Shown here in pieces: positions 38,532-47,273 of a stretch of DNA of 64,000 bases. The stretch's first letter is position 1. Every line of letters starts with the position of its first letter. Location of the stretch: positions 1-64,000 of the forward strand of contig NZ_CP087597.1 of assembly GCF_020990385.1 (NCBI RefSeq), read 5' to 3'. This DNA comes from Paracoccus sp. MA (GTDB lineage: Bacteria; Pseudomonadota; Alphaproteobacteria; Rhodobacterales; Rhodobacteraceae). The translations under genes and the position numbers were made by a program. Below the pieces are notes generated by a model. The model saw nothing but the letters and a program-made list of their open reading frames with translations. It made no database searches and was not told where the DNA came from.

Positions 38532-39356
38532 TTACTGCGCGGCGCAGAGCGCGTCGCGGGTGGTGGACATCGCCGCGGCGGCCGAGAAGCCATAGGGTTC
38601 GACGATGGCGGCGAATTCGCCCGATTCCTTCAGCTTGGCCAGCTCCACATCGAAGGCGTCGCGCAGCGCGGTGTCCTTCTTGTTGAAGGCGGCGCCGTCG
38701 CAATAGACCGGCGCGCCCTCGACCGGGGCAAAGACCTCCAGGTTGGCGTCGCCCGACTTCGCCAGCAGGTCGTTCAGCGACAGGACCGGCAGCGAATAGG
38801 CGTCGATCCGGCCGTCCTGCACCATCTTCAGCCCCGATTGCGGATCGGGCACCACCACCAGCCGGTCGCGCGGCACGCCGGCATCCAGCGCCAGCTTTTC
38901 CTCGGTGCCGCCGCCGGGCGCGCCCAGCCGGGCCGAGCCGTCATTGGCGATGTCGGCATAGGACTTGAAGCCCTTGGGATTGCCCTTGGGCAGCAAGAGC
39001 GCCTCGGCATCGCAGAGGATCGGCTCGGAATAGGCCACGGCGTTGCAGCGTTCCGGCTTCATGAACAGGCCGGCGGTGATCGCATCGACGCGGCCGGCCT
39101 GCAGGCTGGGGATCATCGCGCCATATTCGGCGATGGACGCCTCCAGGTCCTTGATGCCCAGCTTTTCGAACACCGCGCGGGCCACGTCCGGCGCCGCGCC
39201 CGAGACCTTGCCGTCCGAGGCGACGGCGGTATAGGGCGGCTCGTTGCCGATGGCGATGCGGACATAGCCCTGCTTCTGCAGGTCCTCGAGCTTGTCGGCC
39301 ATGGCGGGCAGCGGCGCGGCCAGCAGCGCCGCGACAATCAGGCATTTCTTCATCAT
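38532..39356 (-). CDS. ehuB: Ectoine/hydroxyectoine-binding protein EhuB
   Basis: This 274-residue periplasmic solute-binding protein of family 3 has a signal peptide ending PAMA-DK. VRIAIGNEPPYTAVASDGKVSG and the GLFMKPERCNAVAYSEP region are ligand-site segments of EhuB, which binds both ectoine and 5-hydroxyectoine through aromatic residues. AGGAGAG precedes MMKKCL; the second ATG at 39353 could also be used. It lies between ehuA and ehuC. Confidence 0.93.
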   Translation of the reverse strand: MMKKCLIVAALLAAPLPAMADKLEDLQKQGYVRIAIGNEPPYTAVASDGKVSGAAPDVARAVFEKLGIKDLEASIAEYGAMIPSLQAGRVDAITAGLFMKPERCNAVAYSEPILCDAEALLLPKGNPKGFKSYADIANDGSARLGAPGGGTEEKLALDAGVPRDRLVVVPDPQSGLKMVQDGRIDAYSLPVLSLNDLLAKSGDANLEVFAPVEGAPVYCDGAAFNKKDTALRDAFDVELAKLKESGEFAAIVEPYGFSAAAAMSTTRDALCAAQ

Positions 39357-39375
39357 TCTCTCCTGTCGGGTTGCA

Positions 39376-40161
39376 TCACACGCGCTGTCCTGCGGCGATG
39401 ATCTTGCGCAGGAAGGACTTCGTGCGGTCCTCTTGCGGCGCGGTGAATATCTGGGCGGGCGGGCCCTGCTCGACGATGCGGCCCTTGTCGAAGAACAGCA
39501 CGCGATCGGCGAAATCATGGGCGAAGCCCATCTCATGCGTGACCAGCAGCATGGTCATGTCGGTCTCGGCGGCCAGGCGCTTCATCACCTCCAGCACCTC
39601 CTCGACCAGTTCTGGGTCCAGCGCCGAGGTCACCTCGTCGAACAGCATGATCTGCGGCTGGAGCGCCAGGGCGCGGGCGATGGCGACGCGCTGCTTCTGG
39701 CCGCCGGACAGCTGGCTGGGCATGTAGTCGGCCTTGTCGGCCAGCCCCACCATGTCCAGCAACTCGCGCGCCCGCTGCTCGGCCACGGCCCGCGGCTCGC
39801 CCTTGGTCAGCATCGGCGCCAGCGTGATGTTCTGCAAGACCGACTTGTGCGGGAACAGGTTGAAATGCTGGAACACCATGCCGATGTGGCGGCGCATCCT
39901 GTGCAGATGCGCCTCGTCCGCGGGCACCTCGGCGCCGTGCTTCTGCATGTGGTAAAGCGGCTCGCCGCAGACCTCGATGCGGCCGCCGGAAATATCCTCG
40001 AGCGTCATCAGGATGCGCAGGATGGTGGTCTTGCCCGAACCCGAGGGGCCGATCAGCGCCAGCTTCTCGCCCTTCATCACGTCGAAATTCAGCCCGTCGA
40101 TGACGGTCAGCGTCCCGAAGGACTTGCGCAGGTTCTGGATGCGAATGATCGGCTGGTCCAA
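39376..40161 (-). CDS. ehuA: Ectoine/hydroxyectoine ABC ATPase EhuA
   Basis: This 261-residue ATPase of the polar amino acid type has Walker [11 protein letters not shown]-loop FQHFNLFPH, signature LSGGQKQR, Walker [13 protein letters not shown] and VTHEMGFA. The start appears to be TTG at 40161, with GGGGGA seven bases upstream; the next in-frame ATG would cut into the nucleotide-binding fold. It is the first structural gene after enuR, across a 97-base AT-rich gap. Confidence 0.9.
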   Translation of the reverse strand: MDQPIIRIQNLRKSFGTLTVIDGLNFDVMKGEKLALIGPSGSGKTTILRILMTLEDISGGRIEVCGEPLYHMQKHGAEVPADEAHLHRMRRHIGMVFQHFNLFPHKSVLQNITLAPMLTKGEPRAVAEQRARELLDMVGLADKADYMPSQLSGGQKQRVAIARALALQPQIMLFDEVTSALDPELVEEVLEVMKRLAAETDMTMLLVTHEMGFAHDFADRVLFFDKGRIVEQGPPAQIFTAPQEDRTKSFLRKIIAAGQRV

Positions 40162-40195
40162 AGACGTCCCCCTTGCTGTCCAGAGGAACTTTGCA

Positions 40196-40258
40196 GCGAG
40201 ATCAAATCAGGTCAATATTTAAATAATATCATAACAATTTTCCGCGACAATCTGCCCG
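40196..40258 (-). promoter_or_regulatory. AT-rich promoter/operator region upstream of ehuA
   Basis: This gap between enuR and ehuA is strikingly AT-rich against a GC-rich background. It contains ATCATAACA (40228-40236), the reverse complement of a 9-mer also found upstream of enuR, flanked by AATATTTAAATAATAT. It is the likely start region of the ehu-eut-doe transcript and a candidate EnuR site. A sharp -35/-10 pair with normal spacing was not obvious. Confidence 0.5.
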
Positions 40259-41644
40259 TCAAATCAGCGGAAGCAGGGGTTCGGCGCTGCCGCCCAGGGT
40301 TTCGGCCACCAGGGACAGGCCCCGGCGCAGCTCTTCCGCGCTGGTCGAGCCAAGCGCGATTCGCACCGCGTCGCGCCGGCCGCGCTCGCTCAGCCGGAAG
40401 GCCCGGCCCGAGGCGACGGCCACGCCGCGCTGGCGCGCCTGGGCGACGAATTCCTCCTCGTCGCGGCCGGGGGGCAGTTCCAGCCAGATATGCAGGCTTT
40501 GCGGATGGGCGCGGAACGGCGCCGCGCCCAGAACTTCGCGCGCGATGCGGTGGCGGACGGCCAGCGCCTCGCGCTGCCACAGGATCAGCCGCTCCACGGT
40601 GCCGTCGCTGATCCAGTGGCTCAGCAGCTCGACCATGGCGGGGGTGGCCATCCAGTTCGTCACCAGATGCCGGTTGGCGGTGGCCGAGGCAAGCCGCGCC
40701 GGCGACAGCAGCCAGGCGACCCGCAGGCCGGGCAGCGTGGTCTTGGTGAAGCCGTTGATGTGCAGCACCCGCTCGGGCGCCAGCGCCGCCATCGGCGGCG
40801 GCCGGTCGGGGATCATCGCGTTCAGCATGTCGTTCTCGACGATCAGCAGGTCGTGGCGGCGGGCGATGGCGGCCAGTTCGGCGCGGCGCTCGGCGCCGGT
40901 CATGATCGCCATGGGGTTGATCGCCGCCGGCTGCATGTAAAGCGCGCGCAGGCTGCCCTTGCGCGCCAGATGGTCCAGCGCCTCGGGCACGATGCCGTCG
41001 TCATCGACCGGCAGGGCCTCCAGATGCAGGCCGAGGTATTTGCACAGCGGCATCAGCAGGTGATGGGTCAGCGCGGCTGCGGCCAGCGTGCCGCCGGCGG
41101 GCACCGCGCTCATCACCGCGGTGGTGATGGCCGAGGTGGCGCCGTCGGTGATGGTGATGTTTTCCGGCGCGGCCTCGATGCCCTTGCGGCGCAGCCAGTC
41201 GGCCGCGACCTGCCGGTGCTGCGGCAGGACCGAGTTCGGCCGGAAGGACAGCGCGGCCGGGGCGGTCAGGTTCTCGGCCACCCAATGCAGCCCCTCGCGA
41301 AAGGTTTCGACATGCATGCGCTCGGTCACGGGCTTCAGGATCGACAGATCGACCAGCTCGCCCAGCCGCTCGGCCAGATAGGGCGGGCTGTTCTCGGACC
41401 CCGGCGGCAGCACGAAAGAGCCGCGCCCGACCTCTCCGACCACCAGGCCGCGGCGGATCAGCTCTTCATAGGCGCGCGAGACGGTCTGGACAGACAGTCC
41501 CAGATCGTCGGCCAGCCGGCGCTGCGGCGGCAGGCGGCTGCCGGCGGGCAGCATGCCGTCGCGAATCGCCCGCGCATATTGCTCGGCAAGCGAGAGATAG
41601 GCTGGACGATGCAAGCCGCCGGGATCGGGGGTCCATATTGTCAT
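40259..41644 (-). CDS. enuR: MocR/GntR-type regulator of ectoine use EnuR
   Basis: EnuR is the PLP-dependent repressor of ectoine catabolic genes, released by pathway intermediates such as N-acetyl-diaminobutyrate and diaminobutyrate. The 461-residue protein has an N-terminal GntR winged helix (about 12-80, RRLADDLGLSVQTVSRAYEE) and an aminotransferase-like effector domain. The PLP lysine is Lys301 in NGFTKTTLPG, next to the position described for Ruegeria EnuR. It heads the unit it controls. The asnC-type second regulator found in many ectoine clusters is absent here. Confidence 0.93.
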   Translation of the reverse strand: MTIWTPDPGGLHRPAYLSLAEQYARAIRDGMLPAGSRLPPQRRLADDLGLSVQTVSRAYEELIRRGLVVGEVGRGSFVLPPGSENSPPYLAERLGELVDLSILKPVTERMHVETFREGLHWVAENLTAPAALSFRPNSVLPQHRQVAADWLRRKGIEAAPENITITDGATSAITTAVMSAVPAGGTLAAAALTHHLLMPLCKYLGLHLEALPVDDDGIVPEALDHLARKGSLRALYMQPAAINPMAIMTGAERRAELAAIARRHDLLIVENDMLNAMIPDRPPPMAALAPERVLHINGFTKTTLPGLRVAWLLSPARLASATANRHLVTNWMATPAMVELLSHWISDGTVERLILWQREALAVRHRIAREVLGAAPFRAHPQSLHIWLELPPGRDEEEFVAQARQRGVAVASGRAFRLSERGRRDAVRIALGSTSAEELRRGLSLVAETLGGSAEPLLPLI

Positions 41645-41700
41645 GGGTCGAGATTAAGACAATCCTGCCGATAGGCAACAATGTTATGATTTCTTCGGCG
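41645..41700 (-). promoter_or_regulatory. enuR promoter region with candidate operator
   Basis: Upstream of enuR, the plus strand carries TGTTATGAT at 41682-41690, matching in reverse orientation the site upstream of ehuA. Reading leftward, TTGTTG and TTAATC are spaced by about 18 bases and could be -35 and -10. If EnuR binds here it would control its own gene. Shared motif is seen directly; function is inference. Confidence 0.45.
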
Positions 41701-41773
41701 CCGGCCGATCAGGACCGGGCGAGCACGCAGTGGCGCCGGACTTTGCAGCCGCCCGGTCCGCGCGCCGGGCGCG

Positions 41774-42985
41774 CTATCCGCGCAGCCAGCCCGGCGCATG
41801 GCGGATGTCTTGCACCCCGGCCAGCGGCGCGATGCGCCGCAGTTCGGCGGCCAGCCCCGCGATGCGGCCCTGGCCCATGCGCAACCCCGGCTCGGGCCAG
41901 AAGGCGCGGACGGCCAGCGCGCCCTCCTCGCGCCGGGCGTCCAGCCGCCCGATCAGCCGGTCGCCCTGCAGGACCGGAAAGACGTAATAGCCGTATTGCC
42001 GCCGCCCGGCGGGCACGAAGATCTCGATACGGTAGCGGAAGCCGAACAGCCGCTCGGCCCGCGCCCGGTCGCGCAGGGCCGGATCGAAGGGCGAAAGCAG
42101 CCGGATGCGCGAGGACGGCTCGGGCAGCGCGGGGACCAGATCCAGCAGCGCCGGGCTGGAATAGCTGCGCCGGATCGCGCCATCGGCCATTTCCACGTCG
42201 ATTTCCACGATCCGGCCCGCCGCCAGCGCCTCGGCGCACCACCGCTTCGCCTCGTCCGGCGTGGCGATGGCGAAGAAGGCGGCCAGCTCGCCGCTGGTGG
42301 CGAAGCCCAGCCGATCCAGCGCCGCCGCCAGCGCCCAATCGACGATCTCGGCATCGTCGAGCCGCGTCGCCAGATGCTCGGCCGGGATCACCCGCTCGGC
42401 CAGGTCGTAGACCTTGCGGAAGCCCGAACGGTGGCGGATCGCCAGCCGGCCCGAGCGCCACAGATATTCCAGCGCCGTCTTGGACGGGTGCCAGTCCCAC
42501 CAGCCGCCCGAGCCCCTGGGCTCCTCTCCGCCCAGATCCGAGGAGCTGGCCGGGCCGTGATCGGCGATATGGCGCAGCACGCTGTCGAATTCCGCGTCCC
42601 AGCCCTCGCGCCGCCATTTCGGCCAGCGGCGCTGCATATGCGCCTCGTCCCGGGCGAATTTCAGCCGCCACATCGGATAGAAGCGCATCGGGATCACGGC
42701 CGCGTCATGGGTCCAGTGCTCGAAGGCGGCGCGGTGGCGGGCGATCAACCCCTCCAGCGCCGGGGGCCGGTAGCGCCCGCGCCGCGACCACAGGATCAGG
42801 TCATGCGCGCGGGCCAGGGTGTTCACGCTGTCCACCTGCGCGAAGCCCAGGCCATTGAGCACGGCTTCCAGATCCGCGCCCCGGCCCGCGCCCGAACCGG
42901 GTCGCAGCAGCAGGTGACGGTCCAGAAACAGCCGGCGCGCATCGCGGTTTTTCAGGAAATGGGGCATTTGCGGGATCTGTTTCAT
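41774..42985 (-). CDS. YcaQ-type winged-helix DNA glycosylase-like protein
   Basis: This 403-residue protein belongs to the HTH_42/AlkX-YcaQ group of winged-helix proteins; some members unhook interstrand DNA crosslinks. QVDSVNTLARAHDLILWSRRGRY is the family N-terminal signature and contains the QxD-type motif region. LLSPFDPALRDRARAERLFGF and the C-terminal RLDARREEGALAVRAFW are also conserved. The start has no clear ribosome site; MPHFLKNRD seven codons in is an alternative. It is divergent from the H-NS-like gene across 50 bases. Confidence 0.82.
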   Translation of the reverse strand: MKQIPQMPHFLKNRDARRLFLDRHLLLRPGSGAGRGADLEAVLNGLGFAQVDSVNTLARAHDLILWSRRGRYRPPALEGLIARHRAAFEHWTHDAAVIPMRFYPMWRLKFARDEAHMQRRWPKWRREGWDAEFDSVLRHIADHGPASSSDLGGEEPRGSGGWWDWHPSKTALEYLWRSGRLAIRHRSGFRKVYDLAERVIPAEHLATRLDDAEIVDWALAAALDRLGFATSGELAAFFAIATPDEAKRWCAEALAAGRIVEIDVEMADGAIRRSYSSPALLDLVPALPEPSSRIRLLSPFDPALRDRARAERLFGFRYRIEIFVPAGRRQYGYYVFPVLQGDRLIGRLDARREEGALAVRAFWPEPGLRMGQGRIAGLAAELRRIAPLAGVQDIRHAPGWLRG

Positions 42986-43035
42986 CCTCGGACGGTTTGT
43001 GAAATACAGGTTTGCCACATCAAGGGGGACAGACA

Positions 43036-43347
43036 ATGACCAATCCCGACCTGAATGCGCTGTCGCTGGCCGAGCTGAAGCAGCTGCGCAAGGATGTCGA
43101 AAAGGCGATCGAGGGTTTCGAGGCCCGCCGCAAGGCCGAGGCGCGGGCCAAGGCCGAAGAGGCCGCGAAGCAGTTCGGTTTTTCTCTGGCCGATCTGGTC
43201 GCGGCGGCCGCAAGCCGGCCTGCGGCGGTGCCGAAATACGCCCATCCGGAAAACCCCGAGCTGACCTGGAGCGGCCGCGGCCGCAAGCCGGGCTGGATCG
43301 CCGAAGCCCTGGCCGCCGGCAAGACGCTCGAGGATTTCGCGATCTGA
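43036..43347 (+). CDS. H-NS-family nucleoid protein (HvrA/SPB-like)
   Basis: This 103-residue DNA-binding protein has a charged N-terminal coiled coil (about 8-50, ELKQLRKDVEKAIEGFEARR) for oligomerisation. The C-terminal H-NS DNA-binding domain has KYAHPENPELTWSGRGRKPG with the AT-hook-like GRGRKP. It is the length of Rhodobacter HvrA/SpB. AAGGGGGA precedes the ATG. In a genome this GC-rich, AT-rich promoters such as those of ehuA/enuR 1.3-2.8 kb away are plausible targets, though that is speculation. Confidence 0.9.
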   Translation: MTNPDLNALSLAELKQLRKDVEKAIEGFEARRKAEARAKAEEAAKQFGFSLADLVAAAASRPAAVPKYAHPENPELTWSGRGRKPGWIAEALAAGKTLEDFAI

Positions 43348-43443
43348 ACCGGCCGGGCGCGGCGGGGGTTTGCGAATCGCGGCGCGGGCGGCGAATGATG
43401 GCGACAGCCCCAGGGCACCCTTGCCAGCAGCCGCGGAGCCGTC

Positions 43444-44400
43444 ATGCCGAAGACCCTGCCCCAGCCTGTCGACGCCGCGCGCATCCCGCGCTTCGCCGGG
43501 CATTCCACCTTCATGCGGCTGCCCGCCGCCGACAGCGCCCGGGGGCTTGACGTCGCCATCGTCGGCATCCCCTGGGACGGCGGCACCACCAATCGCGCCG
43601 GGGCCCGCCACGGCCCGCGCGAGGTGCGCAACCAGTCCAGCCTGATGCGCCGCGTCCACCATGCCACCGGCATCGCCCCCTATGAGCGGCTGGCGGTGGC
43701 CGATATCGGCGACCTGATCGTGCAGCCCATCGACCTGATGGCGGCGCTGCGGCAGATCGAGGAAGGCATCGCGGCGATCTGCGCCGCCGGCGCGCTGCCG
43801 CTTGCCGTGGGGGGCGATCACCTGACGACGCTGCCGGTGCTGCGGGCGCTTCGCAAGGCCGATCCCGGGCGCGGGCCCTTGGGCCTGGTGCAGTTCGACG
43901 CCCATTCCGACACCAACGACCGCTATTTCGGCGACAATCCCTATACCCATGGCACGCCCTTCCGCCGCGCCATCGAGGAGGGTATCCTGGACCCCCGGCG
44001 CGTGGTGCAGATCGGCATCCGCGGCTCGATCTACGCCGCCGACGAGCATCGCTGGGCGCAGGACCAAGGGGTGCGCATCGTCTATATCGAGGAATTCGCC
44101 CGCCGCGGCCCCGAGGAGGTGATGGCCGAGGTCCGCGCGCTGATGGGCGATGCGCCCGCCTATGTGACCTTCGACATCGACGGCATCGACCCTTCCATGG
44201 CGCCCGGCACCGGCACGCCCGAGATCGGCGGCTTCACCACCCGTGAGGCGCAGGCCATGCTGCGCGGGCTGGCCGGGCTGAAGATCGTCGGCGCCGATGT
44301 GGTCGAGGTCTCGCCGCCCTTCGATGTCGGCGGCATCACCGCGCTGACCGGCGCGACAATGCTGTTCGAGCTGCTCTGCGTGCTGGCGGGCGGCGCCTAG
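43444..44400 (+). CDS. Agmatinase-family ureohydrolase
   Basis: This 318-residue binuclear manganese enzyme releases urea from a guanidino substrate. Metal ligands are in GGDHLTTLPV, QFDAHSDTND and DIDGIDPSMAPGTG. The sequence resembles guanidinobutyrase/guanidinopropionase enzymes at least as much as agmatinase, so the substrate is uncertain. It stands alone 96 bases after the H-NS-like gene. A likely terminator lies about 170 bases downstream. Confidence 0.88.
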   Translation: MPKTLPQPVDAARIPRFAGHSTFMRLPAADSARGLDVAIVGIPWDGGTTNRAGARHGPREVRNQSSLMRRVHHATGIAPYERLAVADIGDLIVQPIDLMAALRQIEEGIAAICAAGALPLAVGGDHLTTLPVLRALRKADPGRGPLGLVQFDAHSDTNDRYFGDNPYTHGTPFRRAIEEGILDPRRVVQIGIRGSIYAADEHRWAQDQGVRIVYIEEFARRGPEEVMAEVRALMGDAPAYVTFDIDGIDPSMAPGTGTPEIGGFTTREAQAMLRGLAGLKIVGADVVEVSPPFDVGGITALTGATMLFELLCVLAGGA

Positions 44401-44756
44401 GACCGCCGCGCGTCGGTCCGGGTCCGATTTCCGCCGTTTTCCCGCGCCATTGTGCGCCGGCGCACAGACCGCCGCCCGCGCGCAGGGTAAGGCGGCGGCA
44501 TTTCAAGGTTGACGAGTTCCTTGTTACCCGTTCCGCATTTCGTCACCAAATCCTTGACCGCAGGCCAAGGCCCGCCCCGTTCCCTGCCGGAGCGGGGCTT
44601 TTTCCTGCGCCTCCCCCGCCCCGGCGCCGATCCCGGCGGGCTGTCCGCGGGGCTTTCCTCGGCGGCCCGGCGGCTCTATAGGGAAACCTGCGATTTTACT
44701 CGGGAATGCGGCGCCACGATTCCGTCCAGCCAGTCCGCGCAAACCATGACGGTGAC
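44401..44756. other. Intergenic region with terminator after the ureohydrolase gene
   Basis: About 356 bases without a convincing gene. Two short overlapping open frames here (44509-44760 plus, 44524-44742 minus) have no protein-like features. A stem-loop with a T-run lies at 44574-44603. A TTGACG at 44509-44514 upstream of it leaves room for a short transcript of about 70 bases, so a small RNA cannot be excluded. Confidence 0.5.
44574..44603 (+). terminator. Rho-independent terminator
   Basis: GCCCCG (44574-44579) pairs with CGGGGC (44593-44598) around a 13-base loop, followed at once by TTTTT (44599-44603). Orientation is rightward, so it would end transcripts from the ureohydrolase gene or from a small RNA starting near 44540. 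Confidence 0.65.
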
Positions 44757-46382
44757 ATGATCGGAAAACACGGCGCTTGCCGCGACATCCTTCTGCGCGC
44801 CCTGCCGCACCGCATCCTGGCCGCGGCGCTGGCGCTTCTGCTGGCCCCCGCCCTGCCCGCCGCGGCGCAGGACCGGCTGGCGGCGGGCGAAAGCCTGGCG
44901 CTGCGGCTCGACCCGGCCAGGCCGGTGCAGCTGCGCATCGAGGCCCCGCCCGGCAGCTATCTGGCCGGCCGGATCGAGGCCGGGGCGCAGCCGGTCGATG
45001 CCGCGCTGCTGACCGCAGAGGGCGCGCATTTCCGCCAGCTGGCGCAGCAGGACCGCGGCGCCATCCGCTTCCAGGCGATGAGCGAGGGCGAGGCGATGAT
45101 CCTGCGCCTGTCGGGGGCCGGCGAAACCCGGGTGGCGCTGGACCAGCTGGTCGCCCCCGCCGACCTGCAGCCGCCGGCGCCGGACTATCTCAGCCCGCGC
45201 ATGGCGGCGCTGGCCGAGACGCTGGCCCAGGGCGGCGACACGGCCGGGTTCTGGCGCGCCGTCGCGGCCGAGGGCACGCCGCTGGTCGAGGAGGCCGAGG
45301 CCGGCGAGGTCGTCCTGACCTTTCTGTGGCGCGGGGCGCAGCGCAATGTCCGGCTGTTCGGCGGCCCGTCGAGCGATCACGACTGGCTCGACCGGCTGGG
45401 CGACAGCGACGTCTGGTTCAAGAGCTTCCGCGTGCCGCGCGCGACCCGGCTGTCCTACAAGCTGGCGCCCGACGTGCCCGACCTGCCCGGCAATGCCCGG
45501 GCGCGGCGCATGGCCATCCTGGCCACGGCGCAGATGGACCCGCTGAACCGCCATCCCTGGCCCGCAGAGGCGCCCGACCGCTTCAACCAGCACGCGACGC
45601 TTACCCTGCCGCAAGCGCCGCCGCAGCCAGGCACCCCGCCCGCGCCCGAGGCCGATCCGGCCATGCGGCGGGTCGTCTTCGACAGCCCGACCCTGGGCAA
45701 CAGCCGCGAGCTGCTGATCGCGCATCCGCGCGATTTCGACCCCGCCGATCCGCGTCTGGTGCTGGCGCTGATCTTCGACGGCGAGCGGGCGCTGGCCGAG
45801 ATGCAGGCGCCGCAGATGCTGGACACGCTGACGCGGCAGGGCCGGCTGCCGCCGGTGCTGGCGGTGCTGATCCCCTCGATCGACGGCATGACCCGGGCGC
45901 GCGAGCTGCCCGGCAACGACGCCTTCGCCGACGCGCTGGCCGATGAGCTGCTGCCGCTGATCGCGGTCGAGACCGGCATCACCCCCGACCCGGCCCGCAC
46001 CGTGCTGGCCGGGGCCAGCTATGGCGGGCTGGCCGCCGCCACCGTCGCGCTGCGCCGGTCCGACCGTTTCGGCAATGCCCTGTCCATGTCGGGCTCGTTC
46101 TGGTGGGCGCCGCAGGGCTCGGCCAGCGACGGCACGCCGCATGTCGCGGCCGAATTCGCCGCGCGCGAGCGCCTGCCGATCCGCTTCTTCCTCAGCGCCG
46201 GCAGTTTCGAGACCTCGCGCCATGGCGGAGACGGCATCCTGCAGACCTCGCGCAGCCTGCGCGACATCCTGCTGCTCAAGGGCTATGCGGTCGACTGGCG
46301 CGAATATGCCGGCGGGCACGATTATCTGGTCTGGCGCGGCGCGCTGGCGGACGGGCTGATCGCGCTGTTCGGCGCGCGCTAG
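44757..46382 (+). CDS. Exported enterochelin esterase-like (Fes) alpha/beta hydrolase
   Basis: This 541-residue protein has a signal peptide (hydrophobic 20-40, ending AAAQ) and an N-terminal beta domain (about 60-300) with FLWRGAQRNVRLFGG typical of Fes. A C-terminal esterase domain follows, with nucleophile GASYGG and histidine in GGHDYLVW. Fes enzymes cleave ferric catechol siderophores, but export suggests action in the periplasm on a xenosiderophore or another ester. No siderophore receptor or obvious Fur box is adjacent. The start is uncertain between 44757 and 44706. Confidence 0.78.
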   Translation: MIGKHGACRDILLRALPHRILAAALALLLAPALPAAAQDRLAAGESLALRLDPARPVQLRIEAPPGSYLAGRIEAGAQPVDAALLTAEGAHFRQLAQQDRGAIRFQAMSEGEAMILRLSGAGETRVALDQLVAPADLQPPAPDYLSPRMAALAETLAQGGDTAGFWRAVAAEGTPLVEEAEAGEVVLTFLWRGAQRNVRLFGGPSSDHDWLDRLGDSDVWFKSFRVPRATRLSYKLAPDVPDLPGNARARRMAILATAQMDPLNRHPWPAEAPDRFNQHATLTLPQAPPQPGTPPAPEADPAMRRVVFDSPTLGNSRELLIAHPRDFDPADPRLVLALIFDGERALAEMQAPQMLDTLTRQGRLPPVLAVLIPSIDGMTRARELPGNDAFADALADELLPLIAVETGITPDPARTVLAGASYGGLAAATVALRRSDRFGNALSMSGSFWWAPQGSASDGTPHVAAEFAARERLPIRFFLSAGSFETSRHGGDGILQTSRSLRDILLLKGYAVDWREYAGGHDYLVWRGALADGLIALFGAR

Positions 46383-46538
46383 GCGGCAGGCAAGCTTCCA
46401 AGGCGAAGGGTCAGGACCGGCCGGAAGGGCGCGCGTCATCCGGGCAACGCCCTTCCCGCACGCCCGGGTTCGCGCGGCGATCTTCCCGGGACGTGACGCC
46501 GGCCCCGGATGCAGCCCTTGCCCGCGCCGCGGCGGGGG

Positions 46539-46721
46539 TCAGCCCTTGTGTTCGGGCTTGCCCTTGCGCTTGGTGGCAGCCAGCTCCTCCAGCTGCTTTT
46601 CGCTCATCGATTCATACATATCCCGCGAGGCGTCGCGCAGTTCGCTTTTGCTGGTCTCGCCGCGCTTGGCGGCAAGGGCCGCGCCGGCCGCCTTCTGCTG
46701 CGCCTTGGACTTGGCAGGCAT
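46539..46721 (-). CDS. DUF3008-family small basic protein
   Basis: This 60-residue, Lys/Ala-rich protein reads MPAKSKAQQKAAGAALAAKR and goes on to a SMSEKQLEELAATKRKG end, the pattern of DUF3008 proteins. These are common in alphaproteobacteria and have no known function; composition suggests nucleic acid binding or a stress role. GGAGG lies seven bases before the ATG. The upstream in-frame extension to 46862 is not conserved-looking. It converges on the esterase gene. Confidence 0.82.
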   Translation of the reverse strand: MPAKSKAQQKAAGAALAAKRGETSKSELRDASRDMYESMSEKQLEELAATKRKGKPEHKG

Positions 46722-46951
46722 GGTCTCGTCCTCCGGATTGCCGCGGCTTCGGAAATGGCCCGAAGCCTTCCGCGAAAGAAACCGCCCGCGGCCCGTCATG
46801 TTCCCGCCGCACCGCGCTGAGACAGGGGATTCGGGTCCGGGCGGGGGTGTGACCTCTGGCACACAGGCGGCGCACCTGTCTCAAAGGCGAACTTCCGCGA
46901 CTCGGCGCAAGCGCGCAAGGTGCTGGTATGGAAGGAGGAAGGGACAGGCAA

Positions 46952-47128
46952 ATGAAACGCACGGTCACCCTTACAGGCCGCAAGGGCGCGCTGGTTTCCG
47001 GCGAATACGAGGTCGTCGGCGACACGATCCGGGTTTCCTACGCAGGGCACGAAAGATGCGTGCGGATCGACGGCGGCTCGGTGGACCATCTCGCGCAATC
47101 ACTGCTGCGGGATCTTTGGCTGGAATGA
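46952..47128 (+). CDS. Small hypothetical protein
   Basis: This 58-residue frame starts MKRTVTLTGRKGALVSGEYE and continues with alternating polar/nonpolar residues suggesting a small beta-rich fold. I do not recognise a family. A purine-rich GGAGGAAGGGACAGG precedes the start; an ATG at 46928 in the same frame would come before that site. It is divergent from DUF3008 across about 230 bases. Confidence 0.5.
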   Translation: MKRTVTLTGRKGALVSGEYEVVGDTIRVSYAGHERCVRIDGGSVDHLAQSLLRDLWLE

Positions 47129-47273
47129 CGCAGGCCGGCTGAGCGTCGCGGGCGCGCACCGCTCGCAGGCCCCTGGGCCACCCTGCCGTGGCGGCGGAAA
47201 GCGCATCAGCGCCCCTTCCGCCCTGCCGCGATTTCATGCGAGAATCCGCAAGGACAGGCGGACGAGGGACTGA

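Noticed and set aside
44509..44760. 83-codon plus frame and 72-codon minus frame after the ureohydrolase gene
   Set aside because: They contain the terminator stem and have no protein-like composition or ribosome site.
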